A stretch of DNA of 64,000 nt. Source: Catenulispora sp. MAP5-51 (lineage in GTDB: Bacteria > Actinomycetota > Actinomycetes > Streptomycetales > Catenulisporaceae). Under the pieces are notes generated by a model, which searched no databases, was not told the DNA's origin, and worked only from the letters and a program-made list of their open reading frames with translations. The DNA is taken from positions 124,001-188,000 of the forward strand of contig NZ_JBGCCH010000001.1 in assembly GCF_041261205.1 (NCBI RefSeq), given 5' to 3'. Positions 33,169 to 42,939 of the stretch are shown piece after piece. A program made the translations under genes and the position numbers. Position 1 is the first letter of the stretch; every line of letters begins with the position of its first letter.

Positions 33169-33704
33169 GTGCTGATTCGGTGTCCGGCGCAGACCGGGCG
33201 AACGGTACGACCGTCGACGGAGCGGTGGTCACCCCGCCGCGCAACGTCCCGCACTGGACCGGGTGGCTGCTGCTCGCTCTGGGCGTGTTCACGCTGCCCT
33301 GGACGGCGAACCTGGCGATCGACCTGCCGGACAAGTCCGAGGCGGCGCACTACAACGCCTCATGGGTCGGATTCGACCTGCTGCTGTGCGCGCTGCTGAT
33401 ACGCACCGGCTGGTCGCTGCTCCGCCGCCGGGCCTACGTGGAGGTCACGGCGGCGATGACGGCCGTCATGCTGTTCATCGACGCCTGGTTCGACGTGCTG
33501 TCGGCGCCCACGGCGAAGGAGTTCGCGGTGGCCCTGGCCTTGGCCCTGTGCGTCGAGCTGCCCCTGGGATTCTTCTGCCTCTGGGTCTCGGTCCGGGCCG
33601 AGTATGAGCGCCGCCGCCGCGAGGAACTGATGAGCACCGTGGTCCAGCGCCTGCTGGAGCTCAACCGTCGAAGGCCCGCCCGGAGAAGGCGTCGGCTGCC
33701 CTAG
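33165..33704 (+). CDS. Integral membrane protein of unknown function
   Basis: A 179-aa protein with four hydrophobic helices (GWLLLALGVFTLPWTANLAI, WVGFDLLLCALLIRTGWSLL, VTAAMTAVMLFIDAWFDVLS and VALALALCVELPLGFFCLWV) and a basic C-terminal tail. Such four-helix proteins are widespread in actinobacteria and have no known function. It is translationally coupled to the PAP2 gene. Its stop codon overlaps that of the convergent Nudix gene. Confidence 0.7.
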   Translation: MSADSVSGADRANGTTVDGAVVTPPRNVPHWTGWLLLALGVFTLPWTANLAIDLPDKSEAAHYNASWVGFDLLLCALLIRTGWSLLRRRAYVEVTAAMTAVMLFIDAWFDVLSAPTAKEFAVALALALCVELPLGFFCLWVSVRAEYERRRREELMSTVVQRLLELNRRRPARRRRRLP

Positions 33705-34111
33705 CTGAACGGCCCGAGGACATCCGGGCTGAAAAGCATGCGGGCGTTGCCGACCAGTTCCTTCGCGGCGATCTCGTCCGGGGTGAGGAACAGCATCGCC
33801 TGCCCCTCGCCCAGGACGACGTCGTCCTGGCAGGCGTCGGTACGGCCGGTGAACACGTGGAAGCGGACCCCGGCACCGTCGACGTCGAGCTGTTCCACGA
33901 CCCGGTCGAACTCCAGGACGGCGGTCAGCCCGGTCTCCTCAAGGAGTTCGCGGTGTGCGGCGGTCGCCGCGTCCTCGCCGGGTTCCAGCCGTCCGCCCGG
34001 AGGAGTCCACCGGTCCGGTTCCGGGTGCGCGTCGTGACCGCGATGTTGCATCAACACCCGGCCGGCCCGGTCGGTGAGAACGACGACCGCGACCTCGGTG
34101 AGGATCTCCAT
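33701..34111 (-). CDS. Nudix hydrolase
   Basis: A 136-aa Nudix protein. The full Nudix box G-x5-E-x7-R-E-L-x-E-E-x-G-L is present in GGRLEPGEDAATAAHRELLE then ETGLTAV. It would hydrolyse a nucleoside diphosphate derivative using Mg2+. ATG 34111 is chosen; upstream in-frame codons translate into low-quality sequence. The specific substrate (oxidised nucleotide, ADP-sugar, other) cannot be inferred. Confidence 0.85.
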   Translation of the reverse strand: MEILTEVAVVVLTDRAGRVLMQHRGHDAHPEPDRWTPPGGRLEPGEDAATAAHRELLEETGLTAVLEFDRVVEQLDVDGAGVRFHVFTGRTDACQDDVVLGEGQAMLFLTPDEIAAKELVGNARMLFSPDVLGPFS

Positions 34112-34304
34112 GCGGCCGACGCTAGACGAGACCTCGGACACGTTCGCCGGACACGTTCGGCTGCCACACGACCATCGCCGGCGATGTGACGCGCGTAACG
34201 CTCGGCACCACCGTTTGGTTCGCATCGCCTTGGGTACAGCGGCTCCTCGCCCACCGGGTGAACCGGCAGCGGCCCGCACAATCAGACACCGCCGGAGAGC
34301 AGAC

Positions 34305-34751
34305 ATGGATCCTGAGACACAGTCCGAGGGGACATCCCGCGTGGCCGAGGCCGACGCCGAATCGGTGCTGATCGTGGTCCCCGCCGACGCCGACTACCTG
34401 CCGGTCATCCGCTCGGCCAGCGCGCACGTGGCGACCCGGGCCGGGTGCACCCTTCCGGAGGTCGCCGACCTGCGCCTGGCCGTCGACGAGGCCTGTGGGC
34501 TGCTGCTGCGGCACACGGTGCGCGACGAGCGGGCCGGGCTGTCCGGGCTCGGCGACCTGTCGTGCCGCTTCGTCCTCGACGCTTCGGCGCTGCGCGTGGT
34601 CCTCAGCCGGGACGCGCGCAACGCCGCCCGGCCGCAGGACGACGAGTTCGGCTGGACCATCCTCAGCGCGCTGGTGGATGACATCCAGTGGCGGGTGGAC
34701 GGTCCCACGGTGCACGTGGAGATCCTGAAGCGCCGCACGGCAGGAGAGTGA
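34305..34751 (+). CDS. RsbW-like anti-sigma factor, next to a sigma gene
   Basis: A 148-aa HATPase-like protein. LPEVADLRLAVDEACGLLLR is the degenerate N box in which the Mg2+-binding Asn is missing. DEFGWTILSALVDDIQWRVD forms the C-terminal helix typical of actinobacterial SigB/SigF anti-sigma factors. The sigma gene follows 2 bases later, so this is most likely its direct partner. The missing Asn raises the question whether it still has kinase activity. ATG 34305 has GGAGAG upstream. Confidence 0.75.
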   Translation: MDPETQSEGTSRVAEADAESVLIVVPADADYLPVIRSASAHVATRAGCTLPEVADLRLAVDEACGLLLRHTVRDERAGLSGLGDLSCRFVLDASALRVVLSRDARNAARPQDDEFGWTILSALVDDIQWRVDGPTVHVEILKRRTAGE

Positions 34752-34753
34752 CC

Positions 34754-35542
34754 GTGAACGCGCCCGCCAAGCAAGAGGACTATGCCCGGGAACGGGCCGC
34801 GGCCCGGGCCGCACTGGTCCGGCTGCGAAAGATGCCGCCCGATGATCCGGAGTACGGCAGCCTGCGCGAGTTCGTCATCGGCGAGTACATGTCCTATGCC
34901 CGGTACATAGCGGGCAAGTTCCGCCAGCGCGGCGAGGCCCAGTCGGACCTGGAGCAGGTGGCCTACCTCGGCCTGGTCAAGGCCGTCGACAACTTCGACC
35001 CCGACTACGGCGCCGCGTTCCTCACCTACGCCACGCCGATGATCGCCGGCGAGGTCCGGCGGCACTTCCGGGACACCACCTGGGACGTGCACGTCCCCCG
35101 CCGGGTGCAGGAGAACGCCCTGGCGGTGCGCGCCGCCGAGCGCGAGCTCTCCCAGCAGCTCGGCCACCCGCCGACCGCCGCCGACATCGCTGAGCGCCTG
35201 GAGCTGTCGGCCGACGAGGTGGCCGAGGCCTACGAGGCCAGCGCCGCGCACCACGCCGCCTCGCTGGACGTCCCGGTGTCCATGACGGACGGCGACGGCG
35301 CCAGCATGGGCGAACTGATGGGCGACGTCGACCCCGGCTTCGACCTGGTCGTCGACCGCGAGGCGCTCAAGCCGCTGCTGGCCGAGCTGAGCACCCGGGA
35401 CAAGAAGATCCTGCTGATGAAGTTCTTCCGCAACATGTCCCAGGCCCAGATCGGCGCCGAACTCGGCGTCTCGCAGATGCAGGTGTCGCGGCTGCTGTCG
35501 CAGATCCTGGGACGGCTGCGGGAGAAGGTCGAGGCCGGATAG
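34754..35542 (+). CDS. SigB/SigF/SigG-family RNA polymerase sigma factor
   Basis: A 262-aa sigma-70 factor lacking region 1. Region 2 reads EAQSDLEQVAYLGLVKAVDN then FLTYATPMIAGEVRRHFRDT, the hallmark of the SigB/SigF group. Region 3 is HVPRRVQENALAVRAAEREL, and region 4.2 is MSQAQIGAELGVSQMQVSRL. It directs stress or developmental genes once released by its anti-sigma factor. GTG 34754 has AGGAGAG just before it. The neighbouring anti-sigma, STAS and PP2C genes form its likely regulatory circuit. Confidence 0.9.
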   Translation: MNAPAKQEDYARERAAARAALVRLRKMPPDDPEYGSLREFVIGEYMSYARYIAGKFRQRGEAQSDLEQVAYLGLVKAVDNFDPDYGAAFLTYATPMIAGEVRRHFRDTTWDVHVPRRVQENALAVRAAERELSQQLGHPPTAADIAERLELSADEVAEAYEASAAHHAASLDVPVSMTDGDGASMGELMGDVDPGFDLVVDREALKPLLAELSTRDKKILLMKFFRNMSQAQIGAELGVSQMQVSRLLSQILGRLREKVEAG

Positions 35543-35647
35543 GCCGGATGGTTCGCGCGTCGCGACATGGCACATATGTTTGATCCGCCGCGAACCAGCC
35601 ATACGGATCCGCACTTCGAGAGCCACTTCAGGAAGGAACGGAAAACG

Positions 35648-35917
35648 ATGGGCATCATCGCCTGGATAGTGCTGGGACTGGTCGTCGGCCTGCTCGCCGA
35701 GAAGATCGTCAACGGTGGCGACTCGCACGGGCTCATCATCACGACCCTGATCGGGATCGCCGGCGCGGTCGTCGGCGGCTGGCTGGCGACCAAGCTGTTC
35801 CACGTCGACGACATCAAGGGCTTCTTCAACATCTCGACCTGGCTGACCGCCCTGGCCGGCGCGGTCGTGCTGCTGGTGGTCTACCACGCCCTGACCGGCC
35901 GGCGCGCTCGGCGGTAG
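35648..35917 (+). CDS. GlsB/YeaQ/YmgE family stress membrane protein
   Basis: An 89-aa protein with three hydrophobic helices: IIAWIVLGLVVGLLAEKIVN, LIITTLIGIAGAVVGGWLAT and WLTALAGAVVLLVVYHALTG. The glycine-zipper plan is that of transglycosylase-associated (GlsB/YmgE) proteins, often induced by general stress sigma factors. AGGAACGG precedes ATG 35648. Its position right after the SigB-type gene fits membership of that regulon. Confidence 0.8.
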   Translation: MGIIAWIVLGLVVGLLAEKIVNGGDSHGLIITTLIGIAGAVVGGWLATKLFHVDDIKGFFNISTWLTALAGAVVLLVVYHALTGRRARR

Positions 35918-35936
35918 GCAGCGGTGGCGACGGCGA

Positions 35937-36305
35937 TCAGGGCCCGGCAGCCGGCTTCAGCAGGCTGACCGCCTCGGCGACCGTGGGCACGAAGGTGAGG
36001 ATCTGATCCAGACCCGCGATGTGGAAGACCCGCGTCAGCCCGCTGTTCAGCCCGGCGACCACCAGCCCGCTGTTCTCCGCCTTGGCCCGCTGGTACGCGG
36101 CGACCAGGACGGTTATGCCGGTGGAGTCGCAGTAGGCAAGCTCGGTCAGGTCCACGACCGTCGGGGCGTCCGCGGTGCAGGGGACGCCGCGCAGGACCGT
36201 CCTCAGTTCCGGAGCCGTGTGGTGATCGAGCTCGCCGCTCACGGCCACCACGGCGGCTCCGGAGGCGTCATCGTGGCGGAGAACGGTCAGAGTACTGTCG
36301 GTCAC
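35937..36305 (-). CDS. STAS-domain anti-sigma factor antagonist
   Basis: A 122-aa STAS protein. VVAVSGELDHHTAPELRTVL and VVDLTELAYCDSTGITVLVA give the SpoIIAA fold with the D-S-T-G phosphorylation site. It starts with GTG at 36305 and faces the giant multidomain gene. It is a candidate antagonist for the anti-sigma factor at 34305 and a substrate for the PP2C domain of the 36391 protein. Confidence 0.85.
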   Translation of the reverse strand: MTDSTLTVLRHDDASGAAVVAVSGELDHHTAPELRTVLRGVPCTADAPTVVDLTELAYCDSTGITVLVAAYQRAKAENSGLVVAGLNSGLTRVFHIAGLDQILTFVPTVAEAVSLLKPAAGP

Positions 36306-36390
36306 CTGTGCTCCTGGGCGGCTGAGGGGTACCTTTACACGTTCCCCAAGAATAGAAGGCCATGGCGCCGAGCGCTGTCGAGGAGCTTCG

Positions 36391-39300
36391 GTGGACGAAG
36401 GGTTTCCAGTGGTGCCTCACGATGACGGCTGGGCCGAGGTCTTCGCCGCCGACCCGAAAGTCGGCGCCGACCTGGCCCGCGTGGACTGGGCGGCGACGCC
36501 GCTGGGCCGGCCGGACGGCTGGCCGGTCAGCCTGCAGACGGCCGTGAGCATCCTGCTGGCCTCCAGGTTCCCCATGTGGATGGCCTGGGGCCCGGAGCTG
36601 ACCTTCTTCTGCAACGACGCCTACCGGCGGGACACCCTGGGCCAGAAATACCCGTGGGCGCTGGGCAGGCCGTCCAGCCGGGTGTGGGAGGAGATCTGGG
36701 ACGCCATCGGCCCGCGGATCCAGACCGTGCTAGCCACCGGCCAGGCGACCTGGGACGAGGCGCTTCTGCTGTTCCTGGAACGGTCCGGCTACCCCGAGGA
36801 GAGCTACCACACCTTCTCCTACAGCCCGCTGCGTGACGACGACGGCGCGATCGTGGGCATGCTCTGCGTGGTCAGCGAGGACACCGAGCGGGTCATCGGC
36901 GAGCGCCGGATGGCCACCCTGCGCGATCTCGGCTCCGACCTCAGCGTGGTGCGCACGGAGCGGGAGATGCTCGCCTTCGCGGTCGCTCAGCTCGACCGCA
37001 ATCCGTACGACCTGCCGTTCACACTGACGTACCTGTTCCAGGAAGACGGCACGGCGCACCTGATCGCCGCCACCGGCATCGCCGACAGCCACCCGGCCGC
37101 CGCCGAACTGCTGGCTGCCGAACCGATCGACGCCGAACTGCCGACCTCCGAACCTCTGGCCGTCGAACCACTGGCCGCCGAACCTCTGACCGCCCAACCG
37201 CCGACCGCCGGATCCGCCGCCATCTGGCCGGTGGCGGCGGCCGCCCGCGGCGAGTCGGTCGTGATGCCGCTGGACGGCCCGGCCTTCGCCGACCTGCCGA
37301 CCGGCGCCGGGGAACTGCCGCCGCTCCAGGCGATGGTGCTGCCGCTGCGCCAGCAGGGCGGACAGCCCTACGGGTTCCTGGTGGCGGCGCTGAACCGCTA
37401 CCGCGTCCTGGACGAGGGCTACAGCGCCTTCGTGGAACTGGTCGCCGGCCACATGGCCACCGGCATCGGCAGCGCCCGCAGCTACCGCGACCAGCAGCGC
37501 CGCGCCGAGGAACTGGCCGAGCTGGACCGGGCCAAGACCACGTTCTTCTCCAACATCAGCCACGAGTTCCGCACGCCGCTCACCCTGATCATGGGCCCGG
37601 TCCAGGAGCTGCAGAGCAAGCTGGCCGACGCCGACCCGCGGATCCGCGAGGAGCTGGAAGTCGTCCGCCGCAACGGCATGCGCCTGGGCAAGCTGGTCAA
37701 CACCCTGTTGGACTTCTCCCGCATCGAGGCGGGCCGGATGCGGGCCGTCTACGAACGCGTCGACCTCGCGGCCGTGACCCGGGAGCTGACCAGCGTCTTC
37801 CGCTCCGCGGTCGTCAAGGCCGGCCTGGACTTCGAGGTCGACTGCCCGACCCTGCCCGAGCCGGTCTACATCGACCGCGACATGTGGGAGAAGGTCGTCC
37901 TCAACCTTCTGAGCAACGCGCTGAAGTTCACCTTCGAGGGCTCGATCCGGGTGACGGTGCGCGCCGTCGACGGCCAGGCGCGGGTCGAGGTGGCCGACAC
38001 CGGGATCGGCGTGGCCCCCGAGGAGATGCCCCGGCTGTTCGAGCGCTTCCACCGCATCGAGAGCGCACGCTCCCGGTCCACCGAGGGCAGCGGTATCGGG
38101 CTGGCGCTCGCCAAGGAGCTCATCGCCCTGCACGGCGGCTCCATCTCCGCGGCGTCGGTCGTGGGCCAGGGCACCAGCCTCACCGTCCGCCTGCCGTTCG
38201 GCTCGGCGCATCTGCCCGCCGACGCCGTCTTCTCCGAGCCGGGGGAGGACGCGGCGCGCGCCGGTGCCGATCCGTTCGTGCAGGAGGCGCTGCGCTGGTT
38301 GCCCGCCGACGGCGGCGAGCAGGCCGTGGAGACCGTGACCGAGCTGGGGCCGGCGCGGGCCTCGGAGTCCGGCCGGGTACTGATCGCCGACGACAACGCC
38401 GACATGCGTGAGTACCTCGCCCGGCTCCTGCACGGCGCGGGCTACGACGTCACCGTGGTCCCGGACGGCCGCGCGGCCCTGCGAGCCGTCGGCGGCGACC
38501 TGCCCGATCTGGTCATCAGCGACGTGATGATGCCGCACCTGGACGGCCTGGCCCTGGTCGCGGCGCTGCGCGGCGACCCGCGGACCGCCTCGATCCCGGT
38601 GCTGCTGCTGTCGGCCAGAGCCGGTCAGGAAGCGTCCATCGAAGGACTTCAGGCCGGTGCCGACGACTACCTGGTGAAACCGTTCGCGGCGGCCGAACTC
38701 CTGGCCCGGGTCCGGGCGAACATCGAACTGGCGCGGCTGCGCAGCCACCACATCCGGTGGCGCAACGTGCTGGTCGACTCGCTGCAGGAGGCGTTCTTCG
38801 TCGGCGAGCAGGACGGCACGGTCATCGAGGCGAACGCGGCCTTCGAGGGCATCCTCGGCTACGGTCCCGAAGGTCTGCCTTACCGACCGGCCCATCCATG
38901 GTGGCCGGACGCCGCCACCGAGCCGGAGGCCCACCGGCGTGCCGCCGAGGCCTTCACCGCGCTGCCCGGCCGGGACCGGGGCGCGCAGACCGTCGCCGTC
39001 ACCCATCGCGACGGGCGCCGGCTGTGGATCAGCGTGGCCGGCAACCAGGTCCGCGATCCCGATTCGGACCGCACCGTGATCGTCGGGACCTTCCGCGACG
39101 TGACCGCCGACCACTACGCGGTCCAGCGGGAAAGCGCGCTGGCGGCTCTGGCCGGATGCCTGGCGCGAGCCACCAGCCTGCGCGAAGCGGTGGACGGCGC
39201 GCTGGAGGAACTCAAGAGTCTGTGGCATGCCCGCTGTGTCGTGGCCGCCGTCTTCGGACCCGGGGGTGAGTCAGGCGAGGAGCCCGCGCTCACCTCCACC

Positions 39301-40638
39301 GATGCTGTTTTGGCCTGGCAGCATCTGCCCGCCGAGCGCCGCCGGGTGCTCACCGAGCTGCGCGATCAGCCCGCATTGACCACCGTCGCGGACGACAGCG
39401 GCGCCAGCGTCGCGCTGGAGCATCCGGAAGGCCCGCTGGTCCTGTGGATCGACCTGGGCGAGCAGCGGCCCTTCTCGGTCGAGGATCTGCTCCTGCTGTC
39501 CCTGCTGGGCAGCCACTTGGCTCAGGGGTTGGCGCGGGCGCACCAGATCGACCAGCAGCGCCAGACCGCCATAGCCCTGCAACGCGCGATCCTCGGCCCT
39601 TCTTTGCTTCCCGAGGGGTTCGCGGTCCGCTACGAGCCGGCCACCCGGCCGCTGGAGGTCGGCGGCGACTGGTACGACACCATCCCCTTGGCCGACGGGC
39701 GGATCGGCATCGTCGTCGGCGACTGTGTGGGACGCGGGCTCAGCGCCGCCAGCGTCATGGGCCAGCTGCGCAGCGCCTGCCGTGCGCTGCTCCTTCAGGA
39801 GGCGAGCCCGTCCCGGGTGCTGAAGGCCCTGGACGACTTCGCCGTGGGCGTGCCCGGAGCGGTGTGCACCACAGTGTTCTGCGGTGTGCTGGACCCCGGG
39901 ACCGGCACCCTGACGTACTCCAGCGCCGGACATCCGCCCGGCATCCTGGTCCACGCCGACGGCAGCACCCACCTGCTGGAGCAGGGCCGTTCGCTGCCGC
40001 TGGCGGTCAAATCGGACCTGGCCCGGGCCGAAGGGGTCTGTGCCATCCCGGCGCGCTCCACACTGCTGCTGTACACCGACGGCCTGGTCGAGCGTCGCCG
40101 CCGCTCGATCAGCGCGGGCATCGACGCGGCCGGCGCGGTGGTCCGGGCCGGCCGCGACGCCGCCGTCGACGACCTCGCCACCGATCTCATGACCAGCCTG
40201 GCCCCGGCCGGCGGCTACGACGACGACGTCGCGCTGCTGCTGTACCGGCACCCGGCCCCGCTGCGGATCTCCTTCGCCGCCGAGTCCTCGCAGCTCGCGC
40301 CGGTCCGCAAGGCGCTGCGCGGCTGGCTCAGCCAGTGCGACCTGCCGCCGGGGACCGCGCAGAACATCCTGGTGGCCGTCGGCGAGGCCTGCGCCAACGC
40401 GGTCGAGCACGGCCACCGTGACGCGCTCGGAGACATGGTCTTCTTCCGCGCCGAGGCGCACGTCGACAGCCTGTACCTGACCATCGTCGACACCGGCAGC
40501 TGGAAGCCGCCGCAGGAACAGGGCAGCACCGACCGGGGCCGCGGTCTGAAGTTGATGCGTGCCCTGATGAACCATGTCGTCGTCACACCGGGACCTACCG
40601 GGACCACCGTTCGCATGCATATGAGGATCGACTCATGA
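36391..40638 (+). CDS. Hybrid sensor kinase-receiver-PP2C-ATPase protein
   Basis: A 1415-aa signalling protein. Domain order: PAS (about 50-165), GAF (190-370), histidine kinase (375-620), receiver (660-780), PAS (790-905), GAF (910-1050), SpoIIE PP2C (1075-1290) and RsbW-like ATPase (1295-1412). Kinase motifs: H box [43 protein letters not shown]. Receiver: IADDNAD and [16 protein letters not shown]2[44 protein letters not shown]. Final domain: [13 protein letters not shown]. All catalytic residues are there. The GAF contains a Pro/Glu/Leu repeat ([16 protein letters not shown]). It joins two-component sensing to partner switching in one chain and is coupled to a STAS gene by ATGA. Confidence 0.85.
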   Translation: MDEGFPVVPHDDGWAEVFAADPKVGADLARVDWAATPLGRPDGWPVSLQTAVSILLASRFPMWMAWGPELTFFCNDAYRRDTLGQKYPWALGRPSSRVWEEIWDAIGPRIQTVLATGQATWDEALLLFLERSGYPEESYHTFSYSPLRDDDGAIVGMLCVVSEDTERVIGERRMATLRDLGSDLSVVRTEREMLAFAVAQLDRNPYDLPFTLTYLFQEDGTAHLIAATGIADSHPAAAELLAAEPIDAELPTSEPLAVEPLAAEPLTAQPPTAGSAAIWPVAAAARGESVVMPLDGPAFADLPTGAGELPPLQAMVLPLRQQGGQPYGFLVAALNRYRVLDEGYSAFVELVAGHMATGIGSARSYRDQQRRAEELAELDRAKTTFFSNISHEFRTPLTLIMGPVQELQSKLADADPRIREELEVVRRNGMRLGKLVNTLLDFSRIEAGRMRAVYERVDLAAVTRELTSVFRSAVVKAGLDFEVDCPTLPEPVYIDRDMWEKVVLNLLSNALKFTFEGSIRVTVRAVDGQARVEVADTGIGVAPEEMPRLFERFHRIESARSRSTEGSGIGLALAKELIALHGGSISAASVVGQGTSLTVRLPFGSAHLPADAVFSEPGEDAARAGADPFVQEALRWLPADGGEQAVETVTELGPARASESGRVLIADDNADMREYLARLLHGAGYDVTVVPDGRAALRAVGGDLPDLVISDVMMPHLDGLALVAALRGDPRTASIPVLLLSARAGQEASIEGLQAGADDYLVKPFAAAELLARVRANIELARLRSHHIRWRNVLVDSLQEAFFVGEQDGTVIEANAAFEGILGYGPEGLPYRPAHPWWPDAATEPEAHRRAAEAFTALPGRDRGAQTVAVTHRDGRRLWISVAGNQVRDPDSDRTVIVGTFRDVTADHYAVQRESALAALAGCLARATSLREAVDGALEELKSLWHARCVVAAVFGPGGESGEEPALTSTDAVLAWQHLPAERRRVLTELRDQPALTTVADDSGASVALEHPEGPLVLWIDLGEQRPFSVEDLLLLSLLGSHLAQGLARAHQIDQQRQTAIALQRAILGPSLLPEGFAVRYEPATRPLEVGGDWYDTIPLADGRIGIVVGDCVGRGLSAASVMGQLRSACRALLLQEASPSRVLKALDDFAVGVPGAVCTTVFCGVLDPGTGTLTYSSAGHPPGILVHADGSTHLLEQGRSLPLAVKSDLARAEGVCAIPARSTLLLYTDGLVERRRRSISAGIDAAGAVVRAGRDAAVDDLATDLMTSLAPAGGYDDDVALLLYRHPAPLRISFAAESSQLAPVRKALRGWLSQCDLPPGTAQNILVAVGEACANAVEHGHRDALGDMVFFRAEAHVDSLYLTIVDTGSWKPPQEQGSTDRGRGLKLMRALMNHVVVTPGPTGTTVRMHMRIDS

Positions 40639-40922
40639 CCACACCTCTTGCTCTGACTTCCAGCCGGCGCCCGGACGGCGTGACCGTGTTGACGGCGGTC
40701 GGCGAGATCGACATGAGTAACACCGGGGTCCTGGCCACGGCCCTGGAACAGGAGTCCGGGACGGTCGTCGTGGACCTCACGGGGATCGAGTATCTGGACA
40801 GCGCGGGATTGAGTGTCCTGTTCACCCACGCCGACCGCATCGAGCTGATCGCCACCGAATTGCTGGAGCCGGTGCTGACCATCTCCGGGCTCGCCGATCT
40901 GGCTCCTGTGCACCGCGGGTGA
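40635..40922 (+). CDS. STAS-domain anti-sigma factor antagonist
   Basis: A 95-aa STAS protein. VLTAVGEIDMSNTGVLATAL and VVVDLTGIEYLDSAGLSVLF show the SpoIIAA fold and the phosphorylatable Ser in D-S-A-G-L. The start overlaps the stop of the hybrid kinase/PP2C gene, so it is probably the direct substrate of that protein's phosphatase and C-terminal kinase domains. Confidence 0.85.
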   Translation: MTTPLALTSSRRPDGVTVLTAVGEIDMSNTGVLATALEQESGTVVVDLTGIEYLDSAGLSVLFTHADRIELIATELLEPVLTISGLADLAPVHRG

Positions 40923-40952
40923 GTGGGGGACTGCTCCTCGTCTGCTTCTCGA

Positions 40953-41525
40953 CTACTCCGCCTCCGGCCAGTTGCGCAGCGCCACGTCCAACGCGTCCAC
41001 CGTCCGAGCCCATGACTTCGCGACGGACCGCGCGTGGTGCTCGAAGCCGCCTGCCGCCTCCATCCGTACGAAGCCGTGCAGGGTGGCGTGCAGCATCCGC
41101 ACGGCGTCGGTCTCATCCGGTTCCCGCAGCGCGTAGCCGCGCAGCAGGGCCCGGGTGAGCTCCGAGTGCCGCCGGTTCACGCCGACGACCGCCGTCTCAG
41201 CCTCCAGCATCAGCCAGGACGCGGCGTAGCGGCCGGGATGCTTCCTGGCGTAGGTGCGATAGGCGTCGGCGTACGCCCGCAGCGCCTCCTTGCCGGAGCG
41301 GCCGGCCAGTGCCTCGCCGGCCCGGTCGGCGAGCTCGGTCAGGGCCAGCGCGGCGACCCCGGAGCGCAGTTCCTGGGCGTTCTTGACGTGCGAGTACAGG
41401 CTCGCGTCCTTCACCCCGAAGCGCCGGGCCAGCGCGGAGACCGTCACCTTCTCGAACCCGACCTCGTCGGCCATGTCCGCGGCCGCGCGCACCAGGCGCT
41501 CCGCCGTCAGTCCCGCCCGTGCCAT
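40953..41525 (-). CDS. TetR family regulator (WHG-type C-terminal domain)
   Basis: A 190-aa regulator. VTVSALARRFGVKDASLYSH with the following VKNAQELRSGVAALAL is the DNA-binding domain. The C-terminal part, LHATLHGFVRMEAAGGFEHH, matches the TetR WHG domain. It is transcribed away from the FBP gene. The 7-1-7 palindrome at 41564-41578 in the shared gap is its probable operator. Confidence 0.8.
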   Translation of the reverse strand: MARAGLTAERLVRAAADMADEVGFEKVTVSALARRFGVKDASLYSHVKNAQELRSGVAALALTELADRAGEALAGRSGKEALRAYADAYRTYARKHPGRYAASWLMLEAETAVVGVNRRHSELTRALLRGYALREPDETDAVRMLHATLHGFVRMEAAGGFEHHARSVAKSWARTVDALDVALRNWPEAE

Positions 41526-41560
41526 GCCCAGCCCTCCGTCGGTCGAGACCCCTTAACCAA

Positions 41561-41589
41561 TTGCCTAGAGGCTCTAGGAAAGTTACGGT
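41561..41589 (+). promoter_or_regulatory. Promoter with embedded palindrome for a leaderless FBP transcript
   Basis: TTGCCT (41561-41566), 17 bases, TACGGT (41584-41589) is a good promoter 8 bases before the FBP ATG at 41597, so the mRNA is probably leaderless. The spacer contains CCTAGAG-G-CTCTAGG (41564-41578), a perfect 7-bp dyad. A TetR dimer bound there would block RNA polymerase. Confidence 0.6.
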
Positions 41590-41596
41590 CCCCTCT

Positions 41597-42097
41597 ATGA
41601 AACCACTCACCGAGCGCCAGATCCGGGGATCCTTCATCAACCTCTCGAAGGGCGAGTCCCAGCGCCTGAGCATGCCCCGGGACTTCGACGAACGCCCCTG
41701 GGACGACCTGGACTTCCTGGGCTGGCGCGAACCGGGCGCCCTGGACCGCGCCTACCTGGTCGCCGAGCGCGACGGCGGCCTGGTCGGCGTCGCCCTGCGC
41801 GTCGCGGGCTCGGGCACCTCGCGCGGCTTCACCGCGACCGGCATCTGCTCCCTGTGCCAGACCGCGCGCACCGGCGGCGACGTCGCGCTGATGACCGCAC
41901 GGCGCACCGGCGAGGCCGGACGCCAGGGGAACTCGGTCGGCCAGCACATGTGCGTGGACCTGGCGTGCTCGCTGTTCCTGCGCGGCGCCAAGGTGGCCGC
42001 CACCGATCCGGACTACTACGAGACGCTGACGCTGGAGGACAAGATCGAGCGGATGAACGCCAGTATCGATGCCTTCCTGGCGCGCGTCAGGAAGTGA
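41597..42097 (+). CDS. FBP (EF-G-binding/FusB-like) zinc-finger protein
   Basis: A 166-aa protein. The C-terminal half has four cysteines in a treble-clef arrangement: TGICSLCQTARTGGDV and, 40 residues later, GQHMCVDLACSLFLRG. This is the FBP C-terminal zinc finger related to FusB/FBP proteins that bind elongation factor G. N-terminal PLTERQIRGSFINLSKGE is also typical. Actinobacterial members may rescue translation or act in antibiotic tolerance; no direct evidence here. ATG 41597 fits the leaderless promoter. Confidence 0.75.
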   Translation: MKPLTERQIRGSFINLSKGESQRLSMPRDFDERPWDDLDFLGWREPGALDRAYLVAERDGGLVGVALRVAGSGTSRGFTATGICSLCQTARTGGDVALMTARRTGEAGRQGNSVGQHMCVDLACSLFLRGAKVAATDPDYYETLTLEDKIERMNASIDAFLARVRK

Positions 42098-42127
42098 CAC
42101 CGACGCTGATACCGACACCGGGCGCCG

Positions 42128-42928
42128 CTACGGCAGAGCGATCGGCGGACGCGGCTGCGTGCGCCGCTGACCGGGCGGCAGCAACAGCACCTCCAACGCG
42201 GTCGCGCACGCCGCGGCCTGCTCGGCGAACCAGCCGAGCCGGGCGCTCGCCATCGCTTCGGGCGAGGAGCGCAGGGCCAGCGCGAAGCGTGCGCGGTTCT
42301 CGTGGTCCAGGACCGGGACGGCGACAGTGCGCACGCCCGCCGTGGACTCGCCTTCGTTGAGGGCGAAACCCGCGGTGCGCACGCGCGCCAACTCGTCCCG
42401 CAGCTCCTGCGGATCGGTGATGGTGCGCTGGGTCAGCTGCTCCAGCGGCAGCGCGGCCAGGTCCGCGTCCTCGCCCCAGGCCAGCAGGACCTTGCCCAGC
42501 GCGGTGGAGTGCAGGGGACGGCGCAGGGCCCGGGCGCCGTCGCGGTCCAGCGAGCCGCCGACCAGGATCACGGCGTGCTCCCCGACCCGGGCGGCCAGGT
42601 CCGCGGTCGCGCCGGTGCGGGTTGCCAGGTCGGCCAGTTCCGGTTCGGCGCGGTGCAGGCCGCGCCGGTGGTAGGCCAGGCGGCCGAGTTCGGCCAGCGC
42701 CGGGCCGAGGCGGTAGCGGGACGTCGCGGGGTCCTGCTCCAGCAGCGCCTCGTTCGTCAGGACTTTCAGAAGGCGGTGCGCCGTCGACAGGGCCAGGCCG
42801 GTGCGCCGCGCCAGGTCGGACGCGGACAGGTCCTGCGGGCTGTCGGAGAAGCACTGCAGCAGCGCCAGCGTCCGGTGCACCGCCTGCGCGCCCTCGCGGG
42901 GCGGGGTCGGCGCGGAATCTCGGTCCAT
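42128..42928 (-). CDS. IclR family regulator
   Basis: A 266-aa regulator. AVHRTLALLQCFSDSPQDLS then LARRTGLALSTAHRLLKVLT is the winged helix, and LHSTALGKVLLAWGEDADLA with ALNEGESTAGVRTVAVPVLD is the effector-binding GAF-like domain. It faces the organosulfur operon across a 496-base gap. A TTCCA-N5-TGGAA palindrome just upstream of its ATG suggests self-regulation. It probably controls the operon in response to a sulfur compound or metabolite. Confidence 0.85.
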   Translation of the reverse strand: MDRDSAPTPPREGAQAVHRTLALLQCFSDSPQDLSASDLARRTGLALSTAHRLLKVLTNEALLEQDPATSRYRLGPALAELGRLAYHRRGLHRAEPELADLATRTGATADLAARVGEHAVILVGGSLDRDGARALRRPLHSTALGKVLLAWGEDADLAALPLEQLTQRTITDPQELRDELARVRTAGFALNEGESTAGVRTVAVPVLDHENRARFALALRSSPEAMASARLGWFAEQAAACATALEVLLLPPGQRRTQPRPPIALP

Positions 42929-42939
42929 GCGCTGGAGTA

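Noticed and set aside
36730-39228. 832-codon minus-strand frame opposite the hybrid kinase gene
   Set aside because: Antisense shadow; no recognisable domains, while the plus frame shows eight.
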